Part shown: piece by piece, positions 33,217-42,175 of the stretch | Position numbering within the stretch: the stretch's first letter is position 1 | Layout: each line of letters begins with the position of its first letter | Assembly (NCBI RefSeq): GCF_947568225.1 | Contig: NZ_CANOOQ010000001.1 | Location: 2,046,001 to 2,110,000 of the forward strand | Length of the DNA: 64,000 nucleotides | Reading direction: 5' to 3' | Source: Faecalispora anaeroviscerum | GTDB lineage: Bacteria > Bacillota > Clostridia > Oscillospirales > Acutalibacteraceae | Translations under genes and position numbers: made by a program | The notes under the pieces: generated by a model | What the model was told of the DNA's origin: nothing | Database searches by the model: none | The model's input: only the letters and a program-made list of their open reading frames with translations

Positions 33217-34107
33217 ATGAAAAAACGTCATTTCGGCCTGATCGGGTTTCCGGTGGGCCACACCATGTCGCCGTTTATTCACGGCGAGCTGTTCCGCCTT
33301 GCGGGGATCGACGCGGACTACACGGTGTTCTCCGTTTCGCCGGAGGAGCTTGCACAGCCCGAGAAAAAAGAGCGTCTTCTCGAGTTGGACGGCTTTAATG
33401 TGACGATTCCTCACAAGCAGGCGGTTATGGCTCTGCTGGAGCAGACCGACGCGAAGGCCCGTGCGTTTTCTTCCGTGAATACCGTAAAAAATGAAGGTGG
33501 GTGCCTGTGCGGCTTTACCACTGACGGGGAGGGGTTTCAAAAAGCACTTCGTGCTGCGGGAATTCCGATGGGAGGGAAAAACCTGATTTTAGGCAGCGGC
33601 GGCGTTTCGCGCGTGATGGCCTTCGAGCTGGCCGATGCCTCCTATTTTCCAGACCTAACAATCTGCGTGCGGGAAAGCGGCCTTTCTTCCGCCCGCGAGC
33701 TGGCGGACACCCTCACCGAGCGTCTGCGCCGGGAGCAGAAGGATTTTTTAGTGCGGGTGTTTCGCTATGACGAGCTGGACCCCAACGAATCTTATACTCT
33801 GGCCGTGAACGGGACGCCGGCGGGCATGCACCCGAACACTCATACTATTCCCCCGCTTCCGGCGGAATTATACCAAAAGATTTCCGCTGTTTTCGACGCG
33901 GTCTATAATCCCGAGGACACGATGTTCTTGCAAACGGCCCGGCGCGCCGGAGCCGTTGCCATAGGCGGCATGGACATGCTGGTGTGGCAGGCCGCCGCCG
34001 CGCAGCGCATTTGGTACGGCGCGGATTTCGACCCGCAGCGCGTGGCGCAGATCAGCCGCAGTGCGATTTTGGAAATGAACCGCATCTTCGGCGGTGCAAA
34101 GGAGTGA
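33217..34107 (+). CDS. aroE: shikimate dehydrogenase
   Basis: 296 residues. Reduces 3-dehydroshikimate to shikimate with NADPH. Start at the ATG at 33217 (MKKRHFGLIGFPVGHTMSP) with AGAGGGG seven bases upstream; the 18 earlier in-frame codons are not family-like. The catalytic lysine lies in NVTIPHKQ, the aspartate in TTDGEGF, the nucleotide-binding loop in LGSGGVSR. First gene of the aromatic cluster, five bases from aroK. No aroD/aroQ (dehydroquinate dehydratase) is present in the cluster, so that step is encoded elsewhere. Confidence 0.95.
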   Translation: MKKRHFGLIGFPVGHTMSPFIHGELFRLAGIDADYTVFSVSPEELAQPEKKERLLELDGFNVTIPHKQAVMALLEQTDAKARAFSSVNTVKNEGGCLCGFTTDGEGFQKALRAAGIPMGGKNLILGSGGVSRVMAFELADASYFPDLTICVRESGLSSARELADTLTERLRREQKDFLVRVFRYDELDPNESYTLAVNGTPAGMHPNTHTIPPLPAELYQKISAVFDAVYNPEDTMFLQTARRAGAVAIGGMDMLVWQAAAAQRIWYGADFDPQRVAQISRSAILEMNRIFGGAKE

Positions 34108-34112
34108 CGCGG

Positions 34113-34637
34113 ATGTGCGGCAACATTGTACTCTGCGGCTTTATGGGCTGCGGCAAAACAACGGTCGGGCAGGTGCTGGCGCAGAAAAGCGGCCGCAGCT
34201 TTCTCGATTTGGATCAATACATTGAGCAGCAACAGGGGAAAACCGTTTCTCAGATTTTCGCCGACGACGGGGAAGCGACCTTCCGCCGGCTGGAAAACGA
34301 AGCAGCACGCGAACTTTCGAGGAAGGATAACCTGGTGATCGCCACCGGCGGCGGCACGGTACTCAAGGAAGAAAACGCAGCCCTGCTGCGCGAAACCGGA
34401 GTGATCGTGCTGCTGAACGCTTCGCTCGAAACGCTGGAGCGCCGCCTCGACGGCGTAAGCAACCGCCCACTTTTGCAGCGGGATGACCGGCAGGAGTTTC
34501 TGCGTGATCTGTATGCCCGTCGAATCCCGCTGTACCGCGCCGCGGCGCAGCTTTGCGTGGAAGCCGACGGCGACCCGGAAACAGTTTCAGAACATATTTT
34601 ACAAAAAACTGAACTTTTTTTCAGCAAAAACTCTTGA
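34113..34637 (+). CDS. aroK: shikimate kinase
   Basis: 174 residues. Phosphorylates shikimate at O3. P-loop GFMGCGKT at 9-16, the shikimate-binding DLD motif (FLDLDQYIE), the GGGTV loop and the LID arginine region (NRPLLQRDD). GGAG lies eight bases before the ATG at 34113. Its stop codon overlaps the -35 box of the next promoter, so aroE-aroK and aroF onward are separately initiated units. Confidence 0.95.
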   Translation: MCGNIVLCGFMGCGKTTVGQVLAQKSGRSFLDLDQYIEQQQGKTVSQIFADDGEATFRRLENEAARELSRKDNLVIATGGGTVLKEENAALLRETGVIVLLNASLETLERRLDGVSNRPLLQRDDRQEFLRDLYARRIPLYRAAAQLCVEADGDPETVSEHILQKTELFFSKNS

Positions 34638-34662
34638 CAAACTTTTTGAGATTGTTTATCAT
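34634..34662 (+). promoter_or_regulatory. promoter of the aroF operon leader
   Basis: Perfect TTGACA (34634-34639), 17-base spacer, TATCAT (34657-34662, five of six). It overlaps the aroK stop codon and drives the leader peptide and the biosynthetic operon. Confidence 0.88.
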
Positions 34663-34701
34663 GAACGCAAGTCGAAAAGGAAAACCGGAGGAATTATTCT
34701 C

Positions 34702-34854
34702 ATGGACGTTATTCGTAACAGTGTGCGATTTACAAGCTTTGGCTATCCCCGCTATTATTTTGCGTGGGATTTTTTCGCGTGCTCCGAATACTGCCGTGAC
34801 TGTTTCCGTCGGTCTGAATTTACTTCTTGCACAGGGCGTACTGAACGCCGTTAA
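34702..34854 (+). CDS. aromatic-rich leader peptide of the aroF operon
   Basis: A 50-residue open frame with GGAGGA nine bases before its ATG, placed 40 bases after the promoter and 22 bases before a strong terminator. It holds seven Phe, four Tyr and one Trp, nine of them within residues 10-25 (RFTSFGYPRYYFAWDFF), then an Arg/Cys-rich tail. No resemblance to a functional protein. The layout is that of a ribosome-stalling leader peptide: when charged tRNA-Phe, -Tyr or -Trp is scarce the ribosome would halt in this run and favour an antiterminator fold. This role is inferred from sequence; I did not find an unambiguous antiterminator pairing by eye. Confidence 0.8.
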   Translation: MDVIRNSVRFTSFGYPRYYFAWDFFACSEYCRDCFRRSEFTSCTGRTERR

Positions 34855-34876
34855 CTTTTGCAGGGTAATATTAGAA

Positions 34877-34914
34877 GGGACGAAGCTGCCTGGCAGCCTC
34901 GTCCCTATTTTTTT
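34877..34914 (+). terminator. attenuator terminator ahead of aroF
   Basis: GGGACGA and GCTGC pair with GCAGC and TCGTCCC across one mismatch and a three-base loop, followed by TA and seven T. It stands between the aromatic leader peptide and aroF with no promoter after it, so the operon must be read through it. Confidence 0.9.
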
Positions 34915-34943
34915 ACCCAAATTCAATACAGGAGGGTACTATT

Positions 34944-35960
34944 ATGATCATCGTATTAAAACCGGAATGCACAAACGATCAGCTGGAACAATTCATTGAG
35001 AGGCTTACCAGCCATTACGACCTTCAGGTGAACACCTGGGTAGGCACCCAAAGAACCGTTCTCGGCCTGATCGGCGACACTTCCGTCGTAGATATGGACT
35101 ATATTGCCGCGCAGGATCTGGTGGAAAGCGTAAAACGAGTGCAGGAACCATACAAGAAGGCAAACCGCAAGTTCCATCCGGATAATACGGTCATTACCCT
35201 CCCCGGCGGGCAGAAAATCGGCGACGGCTCGCTGACTTTGATGGCAGGCCCGTGCTCGGTAGAGGGAGAAGAGCAAATCTGCGGCATTGCACAGCGCGTT
35301 CAGGCCGCAGGCGCAAAGTTCCTGCGCGGCGGCGCGTTCAAGCCCCGCACCTCTCCCTACTCCTTCCAGGGCATGAAGGCCGAGGGCCTCGAGCTACTCA
35401 GCGAAGCGAAGAAAAAAACCGGCCTGCCAATCGTCACCGAAATCATGCGCGTTTCGCATCTCGAGCTGTTTGAGGACGTGGACATCATTCAGGTCGGCGC
35501 TCGCAACATGCAGAACTTCGAGCTGCTGAAGGAACTCGGCAAGATCAACAAGCCCATCCTGTTAAAGCGCGGCCTCTCCAGCACGATTGAAGAGCTGCTG
35601 ATGAGCGCAGAATACATCATGGCGGGCGGCAACGAACAGGTGATCCTCTGCGAGCGCGGCATCCGCACCTTTGAGCCCTACACCCGCAACACGCTCGATA
35701 TTTCTGCCGTGCCGGTGCTCAAGAAGCTCTCTCACCTGCCGGTAATCGTAGACCCCAGCCACGCGGGCGGAATCTCCTGGCTGGTAGAGCCTCTGGCTAT
35801 GGCCGCTGTGGCCGCCGGAGCCGACGGCCTGATGATCGAGGTGCATAACGACCCGCCGCATGCGCTTTCCGACGGTGCGCAGTCTTTAACCCCCGACCAG
35901 TTCGACAAGGTTGCCTCTCGCGTATTCGAGGTGGGCAAGGTATTTGGCAAAACCCGATAA
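34944..35960 (+). CDS. aroF: 3-deoxy-7-phosphoheptulonate synthase (type I beta, with N-terminal regulatory domain)
   Basis: 338 residues. Condenses phosphoenolpyruvate and erythrose 4-phosphate, the first step of aromatic synthesis. Residues 1-65 form the ferredoxin-like regulatory domain seen in Thermotoga-type enzymes (MIIVLKPECTNDQLEQFIER), which usually confers feedback inhibition by Tyr/Phe; the barrel follows with LMAGPCSVE, KPRTSPYSFQG, VGARNMQNFELL, LLKRGLSSTIEE and VDPSHAGG. AGGAGG lies upstream. First structural gene behind the attenuator. Confidence 0.96.
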   Translation: MIIVLKPECTNDQLEQFIERLTSHYDLQVNTWVGTQRTVLGLIGDTSVVDMDYIAAQDLVESVKRVQEPYKKANRKFHPDNTVITLPGGQKIGDGSLTLMAGPCSVEGEEQICGIAQRVQAAGAKFLRGGAFKPRTSPYSFQGMKAEGLELLSEAKKKTGLPIVTEIMRVSHLELFEDVDIIQVGARNMQNFELLKELGKINKPILLKRGLSSTIEELLMSAEYIMAGGNEQVILCERGIRTFEPYTRNTLDISAVPVLKKLSHLPVIVDPSHAGGISWLVEPLAMAAVAAGADGLMIEVHNDPPHALSDGAQSLTPDQFDKVASRVFEVGKVFGKTR

Positions 35961-36012
35961 TGCGGCAACCGGCCGCACCGGCCGAACGATTTGGCAAGGA
36001 GAGTGCTGGACT

Positions 36013-36897
36013 TTGCAACAAATACAACGCACCGGCCGACGCACGCCGGAAGAACGGAATCCCGACGAGCTGAACATCGTCATTGTGGGGCTGGGGCTGA
36101 TTGGCGGTTCCCTCGCGAAAGCCCTTTCGCACAATCCCCGCCACCGGGTAATGGGGATTGACCGCAGCCCGGCTGTCATTCGGCAGGCATTGGAATGCGG
36201 CGCCATTTCCGCCGAGGCGGACGATACCGCGCTTCATTGCGCTGATGTGATCCTTCTGTGCTGCTACCCCCAGGCCTGTATTGATTTTGTCAAAGAGCAG
36301 GGGCCGCTACTCAGCGGCGCACTGGTCAGTGACACCTGTGGAGTCAAGGGTGCCATTTGCCCCGAGCTGACCGCTTTATCCCGAACCTTCGGCTTTACTT
36401 TTGTCGGCGGCCACCCCATGGCCGGCAAGGAGCAGAATGGCTTTGCGGCAAGCGAGGCCGGGCTGTTTTCAGGGGCCAGCTACCTGCTGATTCCCTGTGG
36501 GGCTCCGCCCGGGGCTGTGGCGCTGATGGAACGCCTGGCTCGCTCGGTCGGAGCGGCCCGCACCATCGTCACCACGCCGGAGCACCACGACGAAATGATC
36601 GCGTTTACCTCTCAGATTCCCCACGCGCTGGCCTGCGCGTATGTGATGAGCCCGCTTTGCCCCGGCCACCCCGGCTATTCAGCGGGCAGCTATCGCGACG
36701 TTTCCCGCGTGGCGCGTATCAACGAAACCCTTTGGAGCGAACTGTTCCTGGAAAACCGCGAGCCTTTGACCCGCGAAATAGATACCCTTCTCGGGCATCT
36801 GACAGAAATCCGGAACGCCGTGGCGCAGAACGACCGTGAAGCCCTTTGCGAGCTGCTGCGGCGGGGCCGGGAAATGAAGGAAAGGTTGGGAGAATAA
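36013..36897 (+). CDS. tyrA: prephenate dehydrogenase
   Basis: 294 residues from the TTG at 36013 (AGGAG eleven bases upstream); no ATG or GTG in frame is placed better, so the exact start is uncertain by up to about 20 codons. Oxidatively decarboxylates prephenate to 4-hydroxyphenylpyruvate, the tyrosine branch. NAD-binding motif GLGLIGGSLA (26-35), the active-site GGHPMAGKEQNG region and the helical C-terminal dimer domain. No ACT domain, so feedback control by Tyr is not evident from the sequence. Its TAA is immediately followed by the aroB ATG. Confidence 0.92.
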   Translation: MQQIQRTGRRTPEERNPDELNIVIVGLGLIGGSLAKALSHNPRHRVMGIDRSPAVIRQALECGAISAEADDTALHCADVILLCCYPQACIDFVKEQGPLLSGALVSDTCGVKGAICPELTALSRTFGFTFVGGHPMAGKEQNGFAASEAGLFSGASYLLIPCGAPPGAVALMERLARSVGAARTIVTTPEHHDEMIAFTSQIPHALACAYVMSPLCPGHPGYSAGSYRDVSRVARINETLWSELFLENREPLTREIDTLLGHLTEIRNAVAQNDREALCELLRRGREMKERLGE

Positions 36898-37971
36898 ATG
36901 GAACTGACAATTCAAACCTCGAACCCCTACCAAATCTTGATTCAGCGAGGCTGCCTCGACCACCTGGGGCTGCAGGCATGCGCACTGTTCCGCGAAAACA
37001 GCCGAGCCATGATTATCACCGACAGCAATATCGGCCCTCTGTACGCTCAGCGCGCCGCGGATTCTTTGGAAAAGGCGGGCTTTATGCCCGAAATTTTCAC
37101 CTTCCCCGCCGGGGAAGAAAGCAAGCGGCTTTCTACCATTGAGCAGATTTACACCGCCATGGCCGAGCTAAAAATGACCCGCACCGATTTCATCGTTGCA
37201 CTGGGCGGCGGTGTGACCGGAGATATGGCCGGCTTTGCCGCGGCAACGTTCCTGCGCGGCATCGGCTTTATTCAAATTCCCACGTCGCTGCTGGCGCAAA
37301 TCGATTCCTCCGTGGGCGGCAAAACCGGAGTGGATCTGCCGCAGGGCAAGAACTTGGTAGGCGCGTTCCACCAGCCGCGCCTGGTGCTGATTGACCCCGA
37401 CACGCTCTCAACCCTGCCAACCCGCTTTTTTTCGGACGGCATGGCCGAGGCGATTAAATACGGGTGCATTAAAAGCCGCCCGCTGTTCGAGCTGATCCGT
37501 GACAACGATATGGCGAAAGACCCGAAGATGCTGGAGCGGATGATCTGCGAGTGTGTGGACTGGAAGCGCCGCGTGGTTGAGGATGATGAATTCGACACCG
37601 GGGAGCGGATGCTGCTTAACTTTGGCCACACACTGGGGCATGCCCTTGAAAAGCACTACGATTTTGGCAAGCTGACCCACGGCGAGGCGGTGGGCATCGG
37701 GATGGTGAAGATTTCCCGCGCAGGCGAAGCGCTTGGCCTGACAAAGCCCGGCACAGCGGAGGAGATTGCCGCCGTCCTGCGGCAGTACCGGCTGCCCACG
37801 GCAGACAGTGCCCCGGCGGAAAACCTTGCAAAAGCCGCTGCCATGGATAAAAAAGGAATGGGCGGCACGCTCAACCTGATCCTGCTGAGGGAAATCGGCC
37901 ATTCCTTTGTACACCCGATTCCAAAGCAGGAGCTTCTTTCTATTATAAAGGAAAGAGAGGAGCACGCATGA
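36898..37971 (+). CDS. aroB: 3-dehydroquinate synthase
   Basis: 357 residues. Converts DAHP to 3-dehydroquinate with bound NAD and zinc. GGGVTGD (103-109), the loop VGGKTGVDLPQGKNLVGAFHQP and the metal-ligand segment NFGHTLGHALE with a later HGEAVGIGM are all present. It starts directly after the tyrA stop and overlaps aroA by four bases. Confidence 0.96.
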   Translation: MELTIQTSNPYQILIQRGCLDHLGLQACALFRENSRAMIITDSNIGPLYAQRAADSLEKAGFMPEIFTFPAGEESKRLSTIEQIYTAMAELKMTRTDFIVALGGGVTGDMAGFAAATFLRGIGFIQIPTSLLAQIDSSVGGKTGVDLPQGKNLVGAFHQPRLVLIDPDTLSTLPTRFFSDGMAEAIKYGCIKSRPLFELIRDNDMAKDPKMLERMICECVDWKRRVVEDDEFDTGERMLLNFGHTLGHALEKHYDFGKLTHGEAVGIGMVKISRAGEALGLTKPGTAEEIAAVLRQYRLPTADSAPAENLAKAAAMDKKGMGGTLNLILLREIGHSFVHPIPKQELLSIIKEREEHA

Positions 37972-39227
37972 ACCGAGCAATCATATCCCCTGCCCGGCTT
38001 TGCGGCTCCCTAACGGTTCCCCCCTCAAAAAGTGCGGCGCACCGCGCAATTTTCTGCGCCGCGCTGGCTCGAGGTGAAAGCCGTCTGTACAATGTATCGA
38101 ATTCGGAGGATATGCGCGCCACACTGGGCGCAATTCAGGCGATGGGTGTAAACGTCACCCGCGAGGGTGACGCGCTTGTCATCAACAGCGGCGGAAAATG
38201 GGAGGATGAAGCCGAGATCGACTGCGGAGAATCCGGCTCTACCCTGCGCTTTCTCATCCCCGTGCTGGCGGCGCTCGGCATCAGCGCCCGGCTGACCGGC
38301 CGCGGCCGCCTGCCCTACCGCCCCCTGGACACCTATCTTGAGTGTCTGCCGCCCCACGGGGCCGTTCTCCAAAGCAAGGGCGGGCTTCCGCTTTCCATTG
38401 GCGGCGGCCTGATTCCCGGCGAGTACGAGCTGCCGGGGAACATCAGCTCCCAGTTTATTACGGGGCTTTTGCTGGCGCTTCCCCTTTTGCCTGGCGACAG
38501 CCGCATCTGCCTGACCACCCCGCTGGAATCCGCCGGGTACATCGATTTAACGCTGGCGGTGCTTCGTGACTTCGGCGTGGAAATTCGCACCAAAGAAAAC
38601 GGCTGGGAGATTCCCGGCTGGCAGCAGTTCCAAGCGCGCGATTACACCGTGGAGGGCGACTGGTCGCAGGCCGCGTTTTTCCTTGCTGCCGGCGCACTCG
38701 GCGGTGAGCTTCACATTCACGGCCTGCGCCGTGATTCCGCACAGGGAGACCGAGAATGCGCCGCGCTGTTTCAGCGCTTCGGCGCGCGCATCGACTGGCA
38801 GGGCGATGTGCTGACCGTTTCAGGCGCGCCGCTGCGGGGCATCGAAATCGACGCCGCACAGATTCCCGACCTTGTGCCGATTTTAGCTGCCACCGCCGCG
38901 CTGGCCGAAGGGCGCACCATCATCACCGGCGCGGCGCGTCTGCGGCTGAAAGAGAGCGACCGCCTTGCCGCCATGACCAACGCGCTTTCGGCGCTCGGCG
39001 CAAAAATCACCCAGAAGCCCGACGGCCTCGTGATCGACGGAGTCCCCCAGCTCTTACCCGGTACTGCCGAGGGCTGCAACGACCACCGGGTTGTAATGGC
39101 CATGGCCGTCGCCGCCCTGCGGGGCGCCGCATCCACCATCATTACCGACGCCGCGAGCGTCGCAAAGTCGTACCCCAATTTCTTTGAGGAATACAACCGA
39201 TTAGGGGGAAAAGCCAATGTCATCTAG
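37968..39227 (+). CDS. aroA: 3-phosphoshikimate 1-carboxyvinyltransferase (EPSP synthase)
   Basis: 419 residues, double-domain inverse alpha-beta barrel. Transfers enolpyruvate to shikimate 3-phosphate. Motifs: VPPSKSAAHRA near the N-terminus, GESGSTLRFLIP, GNISSQFITGLLLALPLL, RLKESDRLAAM and GCNDHRVVMAMAVAAL. The GDCGS-type glycine segment reads DCGESGSTLRF. It overlaps aroB by four and aroC by eleven bases. Confidence 0.96.
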   Translation: MNRAIISPARLCGSLTVPPSKSAAHRAIFCAALARGESRLYNVSNSEDMRATLGAIQAMGVNVTREGDALVINSGGKWEDEAEIDCGESGSTLRFLIPVLAALGISARLTGRGRLPYRPLDTYLECLPPHGAVLQSKGGLPLSIGGGLIPGEYELPGNISSQFITGLLLALPLLPGDSRICLTTPLESAGYIDLTLAVLRDFGVEIRTKENGWEIPGWQQFQARDYTVEGDWSQAAFFLAAGALGGELHIHGLRRDSAQGDRECAALFQRFGARIDWQGDVLTVSGAPLRGIEIDAAQIPDLVPILAATAALAEGRTIITGAARLRLKESDRLAAMTNALSALGAKITQKPDGLVIDGVPQLLPGTAEGCNDHRVVMAMAVAALRGAASTIITDAASVAKSYPNFFEEYNRLGGKANVI

Positions 39228-40305
39228 CTTCGGGGAATCTGTACGAATCAGCATCTTCGGCGAAAGCCACGGCGAGGCCATCGGCGTGGTTCTCGATAAT
39301 CTGCCCGCAGGCTGTTCCATTGAGGAAGATCAGCTTGCCCTGCAAATGGCGCGCCGTGCGCCGGGGCGCGACCTGACCTCCACCCCCCGAAGCGAGGGGG
39401 ACCGCGTGCGCGTCGTCAGCGGACTGCTGAACGGAAAGACCACCGGTGCGCCGCTGTGCGGAATGATTGAAAACACCAACACCCGCTCCTCCGATTACGA
39501 GAGCCTACGGGTTTTGCCGCGTCCGGGCCACGCGGATTATACCGGAGCAGTGCGCTATAACGGTGCGAACGACGTGCGCGGCGGCGGGCATTTTTCAGGC
39601 CGGCTGACCGCTCCGCTCACCTTTGCCGGCGCAGTGTGCCGCCAGATTCTTTCTGCACACGGAATCCGCATCGGTGCGCACGCCCTGCGAATTGCGTCAG
39701 TACACGATGCGGCCTTCGACCCGGTAGAGATTTCAGACGCTCTGCTCGAGCGCCTTTCCACAGAATACTTTTCCCTGATCGACCGCTCCGCCGAGAACGC
39801 CATGCGGCAGGAGATTGAAGCGGCCCGCAGTACTGTCGACAGCGTGGGCGGCGTGGTGGAATGCGCCGTTACCGGTTTGCCCGCCGGCATCGGCTCGCCG
39901 ATGTTCTACGGAGTGGAAAACGTGCTTTCCTCTGTTTTGTTCGGGATCCCCGCCGTAAAGGGCGTGGAGTTTGGCGATGGCTTTGCCGCCGCTTCTCTGC
40001 GCGGCAGTGAAAACAACGATGCCTTTACCGCAGAACACGGAGAGGTAAAAACCCTCACCAACCACTGCGGCGGCATTCTGGGCGGCATCACCACCGGCAT
40101 GCCGCTGATTGTGCGGGCGGCGTTCAAACCCACCCCCTCCATTGGCAGGGAGCAGAACACGGTGAATCTCACCACCCTGCAAAACGAACCTCTTGTCGTT
40201 CACGGGCGGCACGACCCGTGCATTGTCCCCCGTGCAATCCCCGTAGTGGAATCCGCAGTCGCGGTGGGCCTTGTCAATTTGATGGCGGAAAGGGGGCGCC
40301 TTTGA
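39217..40305 (+). CDS. aroC: chorismate synthase
   Basis: 362 residues. FMN-dependent conversion of EPSP to chorismate. N-terminal FGESHGEAIGVVLDNLPAG, then RRAPGRDLTSTPRSEGD, RPGHADYTGAVRYN with DVRGGGHFSGRLTAP, and a C-terminal GRHDPCIVPRAIPVVESAVA. No fused flavin reductase, so reduced FMN comes from outside. Its TGA shares one base with the pheA ATG. Confidence 0.97.
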   Translation: MSSSFGESVRISIFGESHGEAIGVVLDNLPAGCSIEEDQLALQMARRAPGRDLTSTPRSEGDRVRVVSGLLNGKTTGAPLCGMIENTNTRSSDYESLRVLPRPGHADYTGAVRYNGANDVRGGGHFSGRLTAPLTFAGAVCRQILSAHGIRIGAHALRIASVHDAAFDPVEISDALLERLSTEYFSLIDRSAENAMRQEIEAARSTVDSVGGVVECAVTGLPAGIGSPMFYGVENVLSSVLFGIPAVKGVEFGDGFAAASLRGSENNDAFTAEHGEVKTLTNHCGGILGGITTGMPLIVRAAFKPTPSIGREQNTVNLTTLQNEPLVVHGRHDPCIVPRAIPVVESAVAVGLVNLMAERGRL

Positions 40306-41426
40306 TGACGCTCGAGGAAATCCGAAAGAAGATCAATGAAATAGACGATCATCTGCTGCCCTTGCTCGCGGCACGGCTTGACTGCGGCCGGCAGGTAGCA
40401 GCAGTAAAAAAAGGATCTGGCAGCCCGGTGCTGAACCCCGAACGCGAGCGCGAGATTCTCGACCGTATGGAGAACCGCGCCGGAGAATATGGCAGAGAGG
40501 TTCGGGTGATCTATGCCGCATGCATGGAGGCAAGCCGCTCCTTACAGCACCGGATTCTCGGCAGTGGCGAGGCACTTCGCACCCTGATTCAAAGCGCGAA
40601 AGAGAGCCGGCCGGTCGGCGGACGCATCGCCTGCCCGGGCGCAGAGGGCTCTTATTCGCATCAGGCGGCACTTCGGCTCTTCCCGGGCGAGGAAATCACT
40701 TTTTGTCCGCTCTTTGGCGATGTGTTTCAGGCTTTGAAGGAGGGTACGGCGGATTTCGGAATTCTGCCGGTCGAAAATTCTTCCGCAGGCTCTGTCACAG
40801 AGGTGTACGACCTGATTCTGAAGTACCGCTTTTTCATTACGGCGGCTACCACGGTAAAAATTGAGCACTGTCTGGCGGCCCCCCAAGGCGTGCGGCGTGA
40901 GGATGTGCAAACGGTGTACTCTCACCCACAGGCGCTTTCTCAGTGTTCCGAATACCTGAAAAACAACGGTCTTGCCACAGAGCCGTTCAGCAACACGGCG
41001 GCGGCCGCAAAAATGGCTGCACAGCAAGGCGGTAGCATTGGGGTCATCTGCTCGCAGCAGGCGGCGGAAACCTACGGCCTGACCATTCTTGACCGCGACA
41101 TTCAAAACTCCCGCAGCAACTGCACCCGCTTTGTGGCGGTGTGCCGCGACCCGATCATCCCGCCGGACGCCCAGAAGATCAGCCTGTGCTTTTCCCTGCC
41201 GCACACCACCGGCTCACTCTCGGGTGTATTGTCGCGGTTTGCGATGCACGGCCTGAACCTGACGAAGATTGAATCCCGGCCCCTGGCAGACAAAAACTTT
41301 GAGTACGACTTTTACCTGGATTTTACCGGCAACGTGCGCCAATTCGATACTCTGGATTTGATCGCGGCTCTGTACGAGGAGCTGCCCCGCTTCTCTTTCC
41401 TGGGAAATTACCGGGAGGCGGGCTGA
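40305..41426 (+). CDS. pheA: bifunctional chorismate mutase / prephenate dehydratase (P-protein)
   Basis: 373 residues from the ATG at 40305, which overlaps the aroC stop (TGATG); an upstream in-frame stretch lies inside aroC. Residues 1-85 are an AroQ-type chorismate mutase (MTLEEIRKKINEIDDHLLPL), residues about 110-285 the prephenate dehydratase (CPGAEGSYSHQAA, ILPVENSSAGSV, and the TRF motif in NCTRFVAV), and the last 75 an ACT domain with GxL (TTGSLSGVLSRF) and ESRP motifs that bind Phe in the family. So the phenylalanine branch starts here and is likely feedback-inhibited by Phe in addition to the attenuator. Confidence 0.96.
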   Translation: MTLEEIRKKINEIDDHLLPLLAARLDCGRQVAAVKKGSGSPVLNPEREREILDRMENRAGEYGREVRVIYAACMEASRSLQHRILGSGEALRTLIQSAKESRPVGGRIACPGAEGSYSHQAALRLFPGEEITFCPLFGDVFQALKEGTADFGILPVENSSAGSVTEVYDLILKYRFFITAATTVKIEHCLAAPQGVRREDVQTVYSHPQALSQCSEYLKNNGLATEPFSNTAAAAKMAAQQGGSIGVICSQQAAETYGLTILDRDIQNSRSNCTRFVAVCRDPIIPPDAQKISLCFSLPHTTGSLSGVLSRFAMHGLNLTKIESRPLADKNFEYDFYLDFTGNVRQFDTLDLIAALYEELPRFSFLGNYREAG

Positions 41427-41513
41427 GCCTGTACAAATGAGTTTCCCTCCCCCCCTTAGACGGAGGGGGGATATCGGAAGCATCTCCTACTGCTCTATTA
41501 TATAATGAAAAGG

Positions 41514-41555
41514 AAATCCCTGCCGCCGGGCAAATGCCGGGCGGCAGGGATTTTT
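41514..41555 (+). terminator. terminator of the aromatic operon
   Basis: A 14-bp stem AAATCCCTGCCGCC / GGCGGCAGGGATTT with inner GGGC/GCC pairing, followed by TTTTT. Convergent ridA ends 25 bases later and could use the same hairpin in the other direction. A separate C-rich/G-rich palindrome lies at about 41445-41470. Confidence 0.88.
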
Positions 41556-41579
41556 CCGCTTGCTGCTGTTTTAATACGC

Positions 41580-42062
41580 TCAGCCCTTCGGAGGAACGGA
41601 TGCGTCCTTCAGCCGAACGACCAGCTCAATTTCGCAGGGAGCGTTGCCCGGCAAAGAGCTGACGCCCACCGCGCTGCGGGCCGCGCAGCCGTGCGCACCG
41701 AAAATCGATACAAAAAGATCGGAAGCGCCGTTGCCTATTTTTGCATGGTTTGCAAAGCTGGATTCTGTATTGAGGAACACCGTCAGCTTGACGATATCCG
41801 CCACGTTGTCGAGCCCGCCGGCATAATAATCTACAATAGTCAGGCAGTTCAGCGCGCAGACTTTCACAGCCTCATACGCCTGCTCCTCACTTACCTCTGC
41901 GCCAACCTTGCCGGTCATGATTAGCTTGCCGCCCTGCTTCGGGGTCTGGCCGGCGGTAAAAATGAAATCCCCTGTGCGGATTGCGGGGGAATAGTTGGCG
42001 GCGGGCGGATTAAAGCCCGGCAGCTCAATGCCCAGTTCTTTCAGCTTTTCCGTAATGCTCAT
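41580..42062 (-). CDS. ridA: RidA/YjgF-family enamine/imine deaminase
   Basis: 160 residues from the ATG at 42062 (MSITEKLKELGIELP), AGGAG seven bases upstream; an ATG six bases earlier is only two bases from the site. Long RidA subfamily (YjgF/YER057c type 1). RidA proteins hydrolyse 2-aminoacrylate and related enamines released by PLP-dependent dehydratases. It follows ilvA by 113 bases on the same strand, which fits the biochemical partnership. The conserved C-terminal arginine segment (CEIELVVRLKDA) is present. Confidence 0.9.
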   Translation of the reverse strand: MSITEKLKELGIELPGFNPPAANYSPAIRTGDFIFTAGQTPKQGGKLIMTGKVGAEVSEEQAYEAVKVCALNCLTIVDYYAGGLDNVADIVKLTVFLNTESSFANHAKIGNGASDLFVSIFGAHGCAARSAVGVSSLPGNAPCEIELVVRLKDASVPPKG

Positions 42063-42175
42063 CGTCATTCTCCTGTTCTAAAAATAAAAGTATCTTCTAA
42101 AAACGCACAATTCTCCCCAAACAAGGGCAGAACAAAGCATGTTATTGATTCCATGGTTCAGCCTTTACGCGGCTC

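Noticed and set aside
34638..34943. T-box riboswitch upstream of aroF (also considered for ilvA, leuC and proS)
   Set aside because: No T-box consensus sequence or specifier-loop layout was found in any of these leaders; aroF instead shows a leader peptide plus terminator.
34634..34999. Alternative 121-codon frame covering the aroF leader and terminator
   Set aside because: It reads through the terminator hairpin and into aroF in the wrong frame and lacks a ribosome binding site; the aromatic-rich frame at 34702 has one.
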